Assembly (NCBI GenBank): GCA_050313895.1
Contig: JBNPMI010000004.1
Length of the DNA: 64,000 nt
Reading direction: 5' to 3' (one strand)
DNA from: JALFST01 sp022779285
Lineage (GTDB): Bacteria; Bacillota; Clostridia; Tissierellales; Peptoniphilaceae
Shown here: piece after piece, positions 34,203 to 43,094 of the stretch
How the letters are laid out: each line of letters begins with the position of its first letter
Numbering within the stretch: the first letter of the stretch is position 1
The notes under the pieces: model-generated
Seen by the model: the letters and a program-made list of their open reading frames with translations, nothing else
What the model was told of the DNA's origin: nothing
Database searches by the model: none
Position numbers and translations under genes: made by a program

Positions 34203-35027
34203 ATGAAGATCATTATTTCACATGATGTAGACCATTTATACAGAAGTGATCATTATAAAGATTTGATTATCCCGAAGCTTTTTGTAAGAGAGAGCATCGC
34301 CCTGGCTAAGCGTAGACTCGATTTTACGCAATGGCATAGAAGGATTTCCGGGATTTTAAGCAAAAACATAAATCATATTGAAGCTCTTGCAGAATTTGAT
34401 AAAAAGAAAAGCGTAAGATCCTCGTTCTTTTTCGGAATGGCCAATGGGCTTGGTATGTCCTATAACAAATTCAAAGCTGCGAAGTTTATAGACCTCGTCA
34501 GACGGTATGGATTTGAAGCCGGCGTACACGGAATCGAATATAAGGATGAACAGGCCATGAAAGCGGAGTTTAACGATTTTAGGGATATCTCTGCGACAGA
34601 GGCCAAGGGAATCCGCATGCATTATGTTCGATTCGACAGCCTGACCTTTCAAAAACTTTCGGCGTGCGGATATATTTATGACTCTACAGAATTTGATAAG
34701 CAAGCCGGTTGTTGTATCAAGGCTCCCTATAAGGTCAATACCATGTGGGAATTCCCGCTATGCGTAATGGATTGTTATCTTCCGAACTCTCTTCAGAACA
34801 AGAAGAAAATGACAATTCAGCTTTTAGACAGAGCAGAAAAACAAGGCCTGCCGTATTTCACAATGCTTTTGCATGACTTTTACTATTGTGATGCCTATGT
34901 GGATTTCAAGTCCTGGTACGAATGGTCGGTAGACTATTTCATTGAACATGGATACCCGTTCATTTCCTATTTAGATGCGGTCCGGGAGCTGGAGACAAAG
35001 AGGGGCGGCAATGTCTGTGCAGAATAA
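34203..35027 (+). CDS. Polysaccharide-deacetylase-like protein
   Basis: Starting at ATG 34203 (MKIIISHDVDHLYRSD) it has 274 residues. ISHDVDH near the start and GFEAGVHGIEYKDEQAM near residue 116 resemble the metal-binding D-D and H-x-x-H strands of NodB-type carbohydrate esterases in the divergent form found in glycan clusters. The residues LHDFYYCDAYVDF near the C-terminus fit the last strand. No signal peptide, so it would act inside the cell. The frame upstream of 34203 is open but has no ribosome site. Base composition is AT-richer than its neighbours. It overlaps the next gene by 17 bases and lies opposite the large glycan cluster. Confidence 0.75.
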   Translation: MKIIISHDVDHLYRSDHYKDLIIPKLFVRESIALAKRRLDFTQWHRRISGILSKNINHIEALAEFDKKKSVRSSFFFGMANGLGMSYNKFKAAKFIDLVRRYGFEAGVHGIEYKDEQAMKAEFNDFRDISATEAKGIRMHYVRFDSLTFQKLSACGYIYDSTEFDKQAGCCIKAPYKVNTMWEFPLCVMDCYLPNSLQNKKKMTIQLLDRAEKQGLPYFTMLLHDFYYCDAYVDFKSWYEWSVDYFIEHGYPFISYLDAVRELETKRGGNVCAE

Positions 35028-35934
35028 TAAAACGGAATACGCAAACTCGGTATTTGAACAGCCATGGTTTTTGGATACGGTATGCGATGGCCAATGGAAG
35101 GAAATGAAGATAGAAGACAACGGCAAAATCGTTGCTCGGTGGGCCGTCGCCTATAATGGAAAAAAGATATTCATGCCCGAGATGACCCAGACACTCGGCT
35201 TTTGGATAGACCCTGAACTCAAGGAAAGCAGGAGACGTTCCATCATTTTGGAATTGATCCAAAAGCTTCCGAATCACCGGTCATTCTGTGTCATGCTGCA
35301 TCCGGAGAATGATGATTTTTTGCCTTTTATTTGGAACGGATACCACGTAAAGCCGAGGGTCACCTACCGATTTGACGATTTGACAGATCCGGAGGCGATT
35401 GAAAAAGGCTATAGCAGAGGTCTGAAAAGCAATATTCATCAGGCGAAAAAAGTGGTTACAATTATTGAAGAAGACAATGTAGAGCGTCTATATGCGCTTC
35501 TTGAATCAACATTTCGAGCACAGAAGAGAAGCTATCCTACACCGAAAAAAGAAATCCAAAAATTATTTGAAGCAGGTCTGGAAAATAACGCGTGTAAAAT
35601 ATTGACGGCGATTGATGAAAATGGGAATGCACATGCATCTTCATTATTTTTATATGATGAAAAAACCTGCTATTATTTACTTTCAGGGGCGGATAGAAAA
35701 TATCAGGCCAGCAGAGCACCGGCACTGATTTTGGATACGGCGATTCAATTTGCATCCAAAGTATCAGCCGGCTTTGATTTTGAAGGCTCTATGATACAAG
35801 GGATAGAGAACTTTTTCAGGCGTTTCGGTGCAAAACGTACGGTATATTATGAAATCAGCAAGAAAAATCTTGTGGGAGAGATCGAAGATGTGTTGAAACC
35901 CAGGGTCAAAAAGCTGCTGGGATATAAGATGTGA
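35011..35934 (+). CDS. CelD/FemAB-like GNAT acyltransferase
   Basis: A 307-residue protein of the GNAT fold, starting at ATG 35011 (MSVQNNKTEY) with GAGGGG upstream. The first half begins with the family-typical EQPWFLDTVCDG. The C-terminal half has the acetyltransferase core (NAHASSLFLYDEKTCYYLLS then GADRKYQASRAPALIL and FDFEGSM). Relatives act as peptidoglycan-bridge aminoacyl transferases or as sugar acyltransferases. With the deacetylase-like partner it may exchange acyl groups on a surface sugar, which is inference. Overlapping start and stop indicate coupled translation. Confidence 0.8.
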   Translation: MSVQNNKTEYANSVFEQPWFLDTVCDGQWKEMKIEDNGKIVARWAVAYNGKKIFMPEMTQTLGFWIDPELKESRRRSIILELIQKLPNHRSFCVMLHPENDDFLPFIWNGYHVKPRVTYRFDDLTDPEAIEKGYSRGLKSNIHQAKKVVTIIEEDNVERLYALLESTFRAQKRSYPTPKKEIQKLFEAGLENNACKILTAIDENGNAHASSLFLYDEKTCYYLLSGADRKYQASRAPALILDTAIQFASKVSAGFDFEGSMIQGIENFFRRFGAKRTVYYEISKKNLVGEIEDVLKPRVKKLLGYKM

Positions 35935-35992
35935 AAATGGGCAATGCTAATGTTTGAGAAAGATGATGACTTTTTCAAAAATACGAAAAAAA

Positions 35993-36040
35993 GAGGGCTG
36001 AGCTTCCACAATAAATGCGGAAGCTCATCCCTCTTTTTCG
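35993..36040. terminator. Bidirectional terminator, copy 2 of the repeated hairpin
   Basis: Fifteen-base arms (GAGGGCTGAGCTTCC on the left, one mismatch) with an eleven-base loop. The flanks are CGAAAAAAA on the left and TTTTTCG on the right. It can end both the acyltransferase gene and the converging glycan cluster. Confidence 0.88.
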
Positions 36041-36086
36041 TTTTCCTTCAGGCCTGCAAAGCTGTTTCCTTTATTTATAAACCCCT

Positions 36087-36785
36087 TTATTTACGAACCA
36101 CGGTGAGTATGGTATCGATGAGCACCTTGGTTTCTCGAGCAAGCGAAAAGTGTTGAATTTCTTCCAGATTAATTTTCATCTTATCCGGCAAAATCCGATT
36201 CATATAGAGTGCATCGGCCTCCTCCGGCGTCTTCAGCTGCTGCATCAGCTTCGCCTCATCCTTATAAAGAATGCTGCACCGAGAGGTCAGACCTGCCGGA
36301 AGAAGCAGTGTCGCTCGCATTTCCGGCGTATATCGTTTCACGATATCCACGACCTCCGGTCTCGTACCGACCAAGGTCATGTCTCCAAAGAGAAGATTCA
36401 GCACCTGAGGCATCTCATCGAATCGCCAGTTTCTGAGTCGTGTTCCCATCCTGGTGATTCGCGGATCATGATCCAGAGTGACGTGAGAGCCGATTTTATC
36501 CGCATTGACAACCATCGTACGAAATTTATAAATATAAAAATTCCGTCCGAACTGTGTCACGCGCTTCTGCTTATATAAAATCGGAAATCCGGAATCAATC
36601 AGGATCGCAATGGCAATGACAAGCATCGGAATCAGTAAAACAGCCAATAAGAGGATGGCGATCACAATGTCCATAATGCGCTTGATGATCAGCTGAATCC
36701 ATTTGGGCCGGATCGCTTCATAGTAGGGCATGACCTCTGCGACCTGCAGATCCTTCGGCAATTTTTCAAACGAGGGCAATAGCAT
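36087..36785 (-). CDS. PglC-type undecaprenyl-phosphate phosphoglycosyl transferase
   Basis: Transfers a sugar-1-phosphate from UDP-sugar to undecaprenyl phosphate, starting glycan assembly at the inner membrane. 232 residues, the short monotopic form: one membrane segment (about 37-62) preceded by KRIMDIVIA and followed by the catalytic domain with QKRVTQFGRNFYIYKFRTM, the Asp-Glu pair in RFDEMPQVLNLLFGDM and VGTRPEV. The Campylobacter PglC uses UDP-diNAcBac. A 4,6-dehydratase and an aminotransferase lie just upstream, so a similar amino-dideoxy sugar is likely. It is the last gene of the cluster. Confidence 0.9.
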   Translation of the reverse strand: MLLPSFEKLPKDLQVAEVMPYYEAIRPKWIQLIIKRIMDIVIAILLLAVLLIPMLVIAIAILIDSGFPILYKQKRVTQFGRNFYIYKFRTMVVNADKIGSHVTLDHDPRITRMGTRLRNWRFDEMPQVLNLLFGDMTLVGTRPEVVDIVKRYTPEMRATLLLPAGLTSRCSILYKDEAKLMQQLKTPEEADALYMNRILPDKMKINLEEIQHFSLARETKVLIDTILTVVRK

Positions 36786-36811
36786 ATAGGCTCCTTGGTC
36801 AAATCCGGTCC

Positions 36812-38062
36812 TTAGGCACGAAACAATTCCTGAAAGGTTGCTTCAAAGGCATTGCATACATACTCGACATCTTCATCCGTCAATACGGTATGGAGCGGAA
36901 GTGTGATTTCATTTTCATAAAAGGCATAGGCATTGGAAAAGTTTTCAATGGAAAAGCCCATGTTCCTGTATGCAGTCATCATAGGAAGCGGCTTATAGTG
37001 AACATTGCAAGCGACTCCCTTTTCTCCCATTTTGGCAATGAATGCATTGCGCTGCTCGGCGTTTGCATGAGGCAAGCGAGCGAGATACAGATGTCCGCTG
37101 CCATAAAAATTCTCTCCTTCTTGAGAAATCGCCCAACACCCGCACGCATCCACGACACTTTTGTTGTAGCGTCGTATGATTGCATGGCGGCGTTCCATAA
37201 TTTCCGCATAGCGCTTGAACTGGCTCAGTCCCAATGCTGCACAGATATCTGTCATATTGCATTTATAGCCGGGAATCAGGATGTCATATTCCCAAGCGCC
37301 CAGCTGATTTTTCTTAAGAGCATCCTTATTCTGCCCATGAAGGCTCAGAAGCTGTACAGCTTTATAAAGCTCTGCCGAATCGAAGGGCAGCTCCTTTCTC
37401 CAGCTGAGTGCACCTCCTTCGGAGGTGGTCAGATTTTTTACCGCATGGAATGAGAAACAAGAAAAATCACCGATAGCTCCAGCATGCACACCGTTTTTCG
37501 TTGCGCCTAAAGAATGGGCGCAATCCGCTATGACGGCGATGCGTCCGAGCTTGCGCTGACGCTCCGTGCGAGGACGATACAAATCGCGATGTGCCTCCAG
37601 ACGGCGATACAGATCGTCATATTCTACGATGACACCTCCGACGTCTACAGGAATGATCGCCTTGGTACGCTCAGTGATTGCTGCCTCCACGGCATCCGGG
37701 TCCATGAGGACCGTATCCGGCTGTACATCCACCATTACAATTTTCGCACCCACATGCTCAATAACGGATGCCGAAGCGGTATAGGTGTAGGCTGTAACAA
37801 TGACCTCATCTCCCGGTCCGATTCCCATAATGCGGAGCGAAAGCTCAAGCGCCGCTGTTGCCGAGTTCAGACAAACGGTGCCGGCGGATCCGAGATATGC
37901 GGTAAGCTCCTTTTCAAATTCCTTGGTACGCGGACCTGTAGTAATCCAACCTGAACGCAGAGCCTCCACCACCATCTCGATATCCTCCTCACGAATATCC
38001 GGCGGTGAAAAGGGAATGGAGCGCATTTCCTTTTTAGGATTTTCCGTGTTATTCTTTGTCAT
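36812..38062 (-). CDS. DegT/DnrJ/EryC1 sugar aminotransferase (PglE-like)
   Basis: PLP enzyme that aminates a UDP-4-keto sugar. From ATG 38062 (MTKNNTENPKK), with GGGAGG upstream, 416 residues. The PLP lysine lies in FSFHAVKNLTTSEGG and the cofactor-binding Asp in VIADCAHSLG. The start of the core is GWITTGPRTKEFE, and substrate contacts follow. It overlaps the upstream 4,6-dehydratase gene by 14 bases. The pair should make a UDP-4-amino-4,6-dideoxy-HexNAc, the bacillosamine precursor or an isomer. No separate PglD-type acetyltransferase is seen. Confidence 0.88.
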   Translation of the reverse strand: MTKNNTENPKKEMRSIPFSPPDIREEDIEMVVEALRSGWITTGPRTKEFEKELTAYLGSAGTVCLNSATAALELSLRIMGIGPGDEVIVTAYTYTASASVIEHVGAKIVMVDVQPDTVLMDPDAVEAAITERTKAIIPVDVGGVIVEYDDLYRRLEAHRDLYRPRTERQRKLGRIAVIADCAHSLGATKNGVHAGAIGDFSCFSFHAVKNLTTSEGGALSWRKELPFDSAELYKAVQLLSLHGQNKDALKKNQLGAWEYDILIPGYKCNMTDICAALGLSQFKRYAEIMERRHAIIRRYNKSVVDACGCWAISQEGENFYGSGHLYLARLPHANAEQRNAFIAKMGEKGVACNVHYKPLPMMTAYRNMGFSIENFSNAYAFYENEITLPLHTVLTDEDVEYVCNAFEATFQELFRA

Positions 38063-39980
38063 TTTTTGCCTCCCTGGCATGTTCTTCCTGATACTTTGCA
38101 TAATCCTCCGGCATTCCATTTACCGAAACCTTAAATGTGGATACGATGTCGGCTATATAATCTCGAATTGCATCCGTTTCCTGATAGGATGCCGCATAAA
38201 GCTCCGGCAGCTTCGCATAAAAAGCCTCGATATCAAAATCGATGGGATGACCGATTTTAATGTGCTGATTGCTCGTCCTTTGCAGGCCTTCTTCATCCAT
38301 TAAAACCTCTTCATATAGCTTTTCACCCGGACGAAGCCCAACAATTTGAATCTCGATATCTTCCCCAAGCTTGAGGCCCGACAGACGAATCAGATTCTTT
38401 GCCATATCCAAAATTCGTACAGGTTCACCCATATCCAAGATGAAGATTTCTCCTCCTTTGGCATAAGAGCCTGCCTGCAATACAAGCGATACTGCCTCCG
38501 GAATCGTCATAAAGAATCGGACGATATCCGGATGTGTGACCGTAACGGGTCCTCCCTCTGAGATCTGTTTTTTGAAAAGCGGAATCACACTTCCGCTGGA
38601 TCCTAAGACATTTCCAAATCGAACTGCTACGAAATCCGTTTCGGAACGCGCGTCAAAGGATTGAAAGATCATTTCACACATTCTCTTTGTAGCGCCCATG
38701 ACATTCGTAGGATTGACGGCCTTATCGGTCGAAATCAGCACGGCACGATGTACATGATATTCATCGCAGACGCGAGCCACATTGAGTGTACCGAATACAT
38801 TGTTTTTGATCGCCTCATTGGGGCTGACCTCCATAAGCGGCACATGCTTATGAGCCGCAGCATGATAAACAATCTCCGGACGGTAACGATCAAAGACCCA
38901 GCGCAGGCGCTCCAAATTTCTCACGGATCCGATCAACACCTCCAAGTCCAGGTCCGGAACATGTGCATTGAGCTCCATTTGAATATTATAGGCATTGTTT
39001 TCAAAGATATCGAAAATAATCAGCTTTTTGGGCTTAAAGCGCGCAATCTGGCGGCAAAGCTCCGAGCCGATGGTGCCGCCTCCTCCCGTAACCAGCACGG
39101 TTTTATTTTGTATATATTCCGAGATTTCATAGCTGTTTACCCGGATAGGCTCTCTGCCCAGGAGATCGTCGATTGAAACATCGCGCAGCTTGCTGACGCT
39201 GACCTCTCCGGTAATGATCTGGTAAATTCCGGGTACAATTTTTAAGCTGGCATCGGTAAGCTTGCAATACTCGAGGATTTCGCGCTGCTCCTTGCGGGAT
39301 GCCGAAGGAAGCGCCAAAATAATTTCCCGAATGCCAAGCTGTTCCACAACGCGGACAATATCCGTGCGATCGCCGAAAATCTTTACGCCCTCTAAATAAC
39401 GTCCTCTTTTATCCTTATTATCATCAATCAGCGCTACGACCTTGTTTCGAATCTTATCGCTCACATTCATTTCGCGAATCAGCGTTCTTCCCGCTTCTCC
39501 TGCACCGATGATCAGCGTCGGAATGAAATCCCCTTCCTCTGTGTTCCTGACAAGACGGTTTCCCACATGGAGCATCAGGCGATAAGAAAAACGCTCAATC
39601 ATCACGCCGAGAAAAAGCAGGAAAAATTCGATCAGAAAAAACGCCCTCGGAATCCAAATGCCCGTAAAAGTAAAGCGCATGATGACATACTGGCATATTA
39701 TAAAGAGCAGGCAGGCCAAGAAACCGGAAATGAACTCCTGCAAGCCCACATATGCCCATATGCTGCGATACATTTTAAAGAGCGCAAAAATCGCAATCGC
39801 CAATACTGTAAAAGCAGGTGCCCAATGCATCATGTGCTGTGTTAACAGATATGGCACCAATGTGTATCGGAAATCAAAACGAATCCACATCGCTCCAAAA
39901 AAGGCAACATTCACGATTAAAATGTCTAAAAGCAGGAAAAATGCCAGCTTGCTTCGGTACTGTCCGGATTGTCTAAACAT
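38049..39980 (-). CDS. Membrane UDP-GlcNAc 4,6-dehydratase (PglF/WbpM/CapD family)
   Basis: Converts UDP-GlcNAc to a UDP-4-keto-6-deoxy sugar. The N-terminal 150 residues have four transmembrane helices. A first Rossmann-like domain (IIGAGEAGRTLIREM, about 155-275) follows, then the SDR domain with VLVTGGGGTIGSELCRQI near residue 295. The catalytic segment ISTDKAVNPTNVMGATKR has Met in place of the usual SDR Tyr, as in PglF and WbpM. 643 residues is full length. Sequence alone does not decide between the retaining and the C5-inverting type. The ribosome site AGGAG is 11 bases from ATG, a rather long gap. Confidence 0.92.
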   Translation of the reverse strand: MFRQSGQYRSKLAFFLLLDILIVNVAFFGAMWIRFDFRYTLVPYLLTQHMMHWAPAFTVLAIAIFALFKMYRSIWAYVGLQEFISGFLACLLFIICQYVIMRFTFTGIWIPRAFFLIEFFLLFLGVMIERFSYRLMLHVGNRLVRNTEEGDFIPTLIIGAGEAGRTLIREMNVSDKIRNKVVALIDDNKDKRGRYLEGVKIFGDRTDIVRVVEQLGIREIILALPSASRKEQREILEYCKLTDASLKIVPGIYQIITGEVSVSKLRDVSIDDLLGREPIRVNSYEISEYIQNKTVLVTGGGGTIGSELCRQIARFKPKKLIIFDIFENNAYNIQMELNAHVPDLDLEVLIGSVRNLERLRWVFDRYRPEIVYHAAAHKHVPLMEVSPNEAIKNNVFGTLNVARVCDEYHVHRAVLISTDKAVNPTNVMGATKRMCEMIFQSFDARSETDFVAVRFGNVLGSSGSVIPLFKKQISEGGPVTVTHPDIVRFFMTIPEAVSLVLQAGSYAKGGEIFILDMGEPVRILDMAKNLIRLSGLKLGEDIEIQIVGLRPGEKLYEEVLMDEEGLQRTSNQHIKIGHPIDFDIEAFYAKLPELYAASYQETDAIRDYIADIVSTFKVSVNGMPEDYAKYQEEHAREAKNDKE

Positions 39981-39994
39981 ATGCTATTCTGCTC

Positions 39995-41116
39995 CTATTT
40001 TGCCAGCTCAATCAGAGTGGATACGATTTTTTCAAATTCCTCTTCCTTCATATACGCATGCATCGGCAGGCTCAGCACTCTCCGGCTGAACTCATATGCC
40101 TTCGGTACGTCTGTCGGATTGTAACCCAGCGAAGCAAATGCCGTTTCCATGTGCATCGGATTCTGATAATAGATCATGACGGGAATGCCCCTCGCCTTCA
40201 TTCCCTCCACCACCTTTTGACGGTGTTCCTCATTTCTTGCAAGAATCGTATACTGTGCCAATGCGGTTTCACGGCCCTCGGGAATTACCGGCGTTTCATA
40301 ATATCCCTTCAGACGGGCATCATAACGCTCACGAAGCTGATTTTTTTTCGCTCTTTCATCATCCAAAAGGCCTAATTTCACCAGCAGAACCGCTGCCTGC
40401 ATGGTATCCAATCGGGCATTGATTCCGATACGAACATTGTCATACTTGCTCGCTCCATGACCATGGACACGAAGTGAATGCATCAGCTCATAAAGGTCAT
40501 CATCGTCGGTAAAGACCGCACCGCCGTCTCCATAGCAGCCTAACGGCTTTGCCGGAAAGAAGGAGGTTGCGGATACGTCCCCCACCGAGCAGGATTTGCG
40601 TCCTTTATAGGAAGCTCCGAAGGATTGCGCATCATCCGTGAGCAGGAACATATCGTATTTTTTTGCAATACGCTCAATTTCATCATAATCCGCCATAAGA
40701 CCGAAGATATTGACAGCAATGATGCCGCGCGGCTTGAGTCTGCCTTCCTTTACAATCCACTGAATGCGGGCCTCCAAATCCTTCGGATCCATGTTATAGG
40801 TTTCATCCGAGTCCACGAAAACCGGAGTGCCGCCGGTAAGAGCCACTACCTCTGCCGAGGCGAAATAGGTAAAGCTGGAAACAAAAACCGCATCCTCCTT
40901 GTGAAGCCCATAAGCCATGAGCGGTAAAATCAAAGCGCTGGTGCCGCTGGAGCAGGTCAAACAGTGTTTTCTTCCCACATATGCCGCCAATTTTTCCTCA
41001 AGCTCCTTTACCTCGGGGCCCATGATAAAATGACGATCCTGAAGTGTTTTATGAATCGCTGCATCCATCTCTTCCTTCACGCGATCATATTGTCTTCCCA
41101 AATCAATGAATTCCAT
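39995..41116 (-). CDS. wbpE: UDP-2-acetamido-3-keto-glucuronate aminotransferase (WbpE/WlbC-like)
   Basis: PLP transaminase that places an amino group on C3 of the keto uronic acid sugar. The 373-residue protein starts MEFIDLGRQYDR. Blocks such as DDAQSFGASYKGRKSC, SFFPAKPLGCYGDGGA (with the PLP lysine) and RIGINARLDTMQAAVLL match WbpE of Pseudomonas aeruginosa much better than general DegT enzymes. It overlaps the upstream glycosyltransferase gene by 14 bases. With wbpA, wbpB, wbpD and wbpI in the same cluster the five-step pathway is complete. Confidence 0.9.
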   Translation of the reverse strand: MEFIDLGRQYDRVKEEMDAAIHKTLQDRHFIMGPEVKELEEKLAAYVGRKHCLTCSSGTSALILPLMAYGLHKEDAVFVSSFTYFASAEVVALTGGTPVFVDSDETYNMDPKDLEARIQWIVKEGRLKPRGIIAVNIFGLMADYDEIERIAKKYDMFLLTDDAQSFGASYKGRKSCSVGDVSATSFFPAKPLGCYGDGGAVFTDDDDLYELMHSLRVHGHGASKYDNVRIGINARLDTMQAAVLLVKLGLLDDERAKKNQLRERYDARLKGYYETPVIPEGRETALAQYTILARNEEHRQKVVEGMKARGIPVMIYYQNPMHMETAFASLGYNPTDVPKAYEFSRRVLSLPMHAYMKEEEFEKIVSTLIELAK

Positions 41117-42365
41117 TTTTCTTCTCCTTGATTTCCTCTACAAACTGCAGAAATTGCTCTGCAAGCACCTGATAGCTTCGATTTTGTAAAACCCAGCGTC
41201 GTCCGTTCTCTCCTAATTGCCGCAGCCGCATCGGATCTTCATCTGCGATATGCAGCAACGCTTCTTCAATAGCCTTTGAGGATCCGGGGGCTACAGAATA
41301 TCCGCACTGCGCCAGCCGGACCTCATCCACCGGAGCAGACGCTCCGTATATGATAGGCTTTTCAGCCATCATATAATCATACAACTTATTCATCGAAACG
41401 CCATATCGATACAGAGGAATTTCTCGCAATCCCAGGTAGAGGCAATCCATTTTCTGTAAAACGGACGGTACCATTCTCTTAGGTACCGATGCCAGCATGG
41501 TAACATTGCTCAGTCCTTCCTCTGCAACCCTTTGTGCAAGGCGAGATTTTTCAACGCCATCCCCAACAAGAACAAAGTGAAAACGGGCATTATCACGAAG
41601 CAAGGACGCGGTATCCAGCAAAGTGTCCAATGCGTTCGATAGCGCATGCCCCCCCAAATAGCCGACAATAAAAGGGCTTGTTTTACGTAAATCTTGAAAA
41701 GTCCTGCGCAATTCCGCTGTGAGCGGCTCCGGATTTTGCCAATCATCTGTCCATATCCCGTTCGAGATCCAGCACATTTTGTCCTGTACAGGATAATTTT
41801 TTTCAGACACATATTTTTTTACATCGGAAAGCACCGTAACGATGCCATCCGATCGGTAGAATGCGCTTTTTTCCGCTTTTCCAATCCAACGAATCACCGG
41901 ATTGGATTCGGAAATTCCTCCGATTTCAATTAACGTCTGCGGCCATAGATCATGAGCCTCATGGATTAACAGCGCCTCAGGACAAAGCTTGCGCATGGAC
42001 TGAGCGGGCCAAGTATCCATAGGATAGGTGGATGAGGTGATGATGAGATCCGGATGAAACTCGTCTACAATCCTCTTTCTGTTCCGGTAAATTTTTGTAC
42101 AGAAATCGACCATAGAAAGCGCACGAGCCGCTCCATTGCCATGATATTGTCTTGTCCTCAGCCATAAAAACTCAATCCCGTCAATTGTCTGAAGCTCCGG
42201 GCTCTTCCGGATACAAGGATTCTCCTGACGAAGATGAGAATAGGAACCGGCAAGAATTCGCACCTTGTGGCCACGCTTCACCCATTCCTTGGCCATGTAA
42301 AAAGGACGAAATTCCATTCCCATGGACATGGAACCGGCATAATGATCAATATACAAAATATTCAT
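41103..42365 (-). CDS. Glycosyltransferase family 4 (WbuB-like)
   Basis: GT-B enzyme of 420 residues for surface glycan assembly on the cytoplasmic side. The N-terminus MNILYIDHYAGSMSMGMEFRPFYMAKEW and the acceptor-domain LIIHEAHDLWPQTL-like block resemble WbuB-type L-fucosamine or aminosugar transferases. The donor site has GVSMNKLYDYMMAEKPII. The acceptor and donor cannot be told from sequence. It begins eight bases after the acetyltransferase stop. Confidence 0.85.
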   Translation of the reverse strand: MNILYIDHYAGSMSMGMEFRPFYMAKEWVKRGHKVRILAGSYSHLRQENPCIRKSPELQTIDGIEFLWLRTRQYHGNGAARALSMVDFCTKIYRNRKRIVDEFHPDLIITSSTYPMDTWPAQSMRKLCPEALLIHEAHDLWPQTLIEIGGISESNPVIRWIGKAEKSAFYRSDGIVTVLSDVKKYVSEKNYPVQDKMCWISNGIWTDDWQNPEPLTAELRRTFQDLRKTSPFIVGYLGGHALSNALDTLLDTASLLRDNARFHFVLVGDGVEKSRLAQRVAEEGLSNVTMLASVPKRMVPSVLQKMDCLYLGLREIPLYRYGVSMNKLYDYMMAEKPIIYGASAPVDEVRLAQCGYSVAPGSSKAIEEALLHIADEDPMRLRQLGENGRRWVLQNRSYQVLAEQFLQFVEEIKEKKNGIH

Positions 42366-42373
42366 TCGCCGCC

Positions 42374-43015
42374 TCAGTTCGTTACGCGCTCCAATGTCTC
42401 GTCATCAGTCTTTTTGTAGCTTCTTCCGCAATGAGGACAGGTGATCGTTCTTCCCTCTGAAAAAACCTCGTCATGTAAAATTTCGCCGCATTCACATGCC
42501 CATGCGATGCGTTTTGCCGGTACTCCTGCCATCAATGCGTATGGGACTACATCTTTTGTCACGACAGCGCCCGAGGCGATCATGGCATGATGGCCTATAC
42601 GATGTCCGCATACAATCGTAGCATTTGCTCCGATTGTTGCGCCTTCTTCAACAGGCGTCGGACGATAGCCTGCATGACCCTTCGGATATTTTGCTCGGGG
42701 ATTCAGGTCATTGGTGAATACACAGCTCGGACCGCAAAACACATCGTCGGCAAGCTGCACCCCCTCATAAAGCGAAACATTATTTTGTACCTTCACGCCA
42801 TTGCCGATCCGTACATTGTTCGAAACATTCACATTTTGACCGAAGCTGCAATTCTTTCCGATGCGCGCGCCCGATTGAATATGGCAAAAATGCCAGATCT
42901 TTGTATTCTTTCCGATCTCCACGTTTTCATCGACATAGCTTGATTCATGTACGAAATACTCGTTTTCCAAAAGCTCCTCCTCAATATTTGCGGAAGCCGC
43001 CGTGAATCTCTTCAA
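42374..43015 (-). CDS. wbpD: UDP-3-amino-GlcNAcA N-acetyltransferase (WbpD/WlbB-like) with zinc ribbon
   Basis: Left-handed beta-helix acetyltransferase that acetylates the 3-amino group. The hexapeptide repeats run from about residue 25 (NVEIGKNTKIWHFCHI) and contain FCGPSCVFTNDLNPRA, the WbpD-type active site with the Asn-Asp pair. The C-terminus has an added zinc ribbon: CECGE and CPHCGRSY. I choose the TTG start at 43015, six bases after an AGGAGG. The frame continues to an ATG at 43036, but that codon has no ribosome site and would place the AGGAGG inside the gene. Length 213-220. Confidence 0.88.
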   Translation of the reverse strand: MKRFTAASANIEEELLENEYFVHESSYVDENVEIGKNTKIWHFCHIQSGARIGKNCSFGQNVNVSNNVRIGNGVKVQNNVSLYEGVQLADDVFCGPSCVFTNDLNPRAKYPKGHAGYRPTPVEEGATIGANATIVCGHRIGHHAMIASGAVVTKDVVPYALMAGVPAKRIAWACECGEILHDEVFSEGRTITCPHCGRSYKKTDDETLERVTN

Positions 43016-43094
43016 CAGCGGCCTCCTGTGATCCATGAAATCCGGCTGACGTTTTCGCTCTATCTCAAAATTTCTCTCAAAGTATCAAGAAAAT

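Noticed and set aside
33711..36046. Insertion sequence bounded by terminal repeats
   Set aside because: The repeats are direct and hairpin-like, no transposase is present, and no target duplication is seen.
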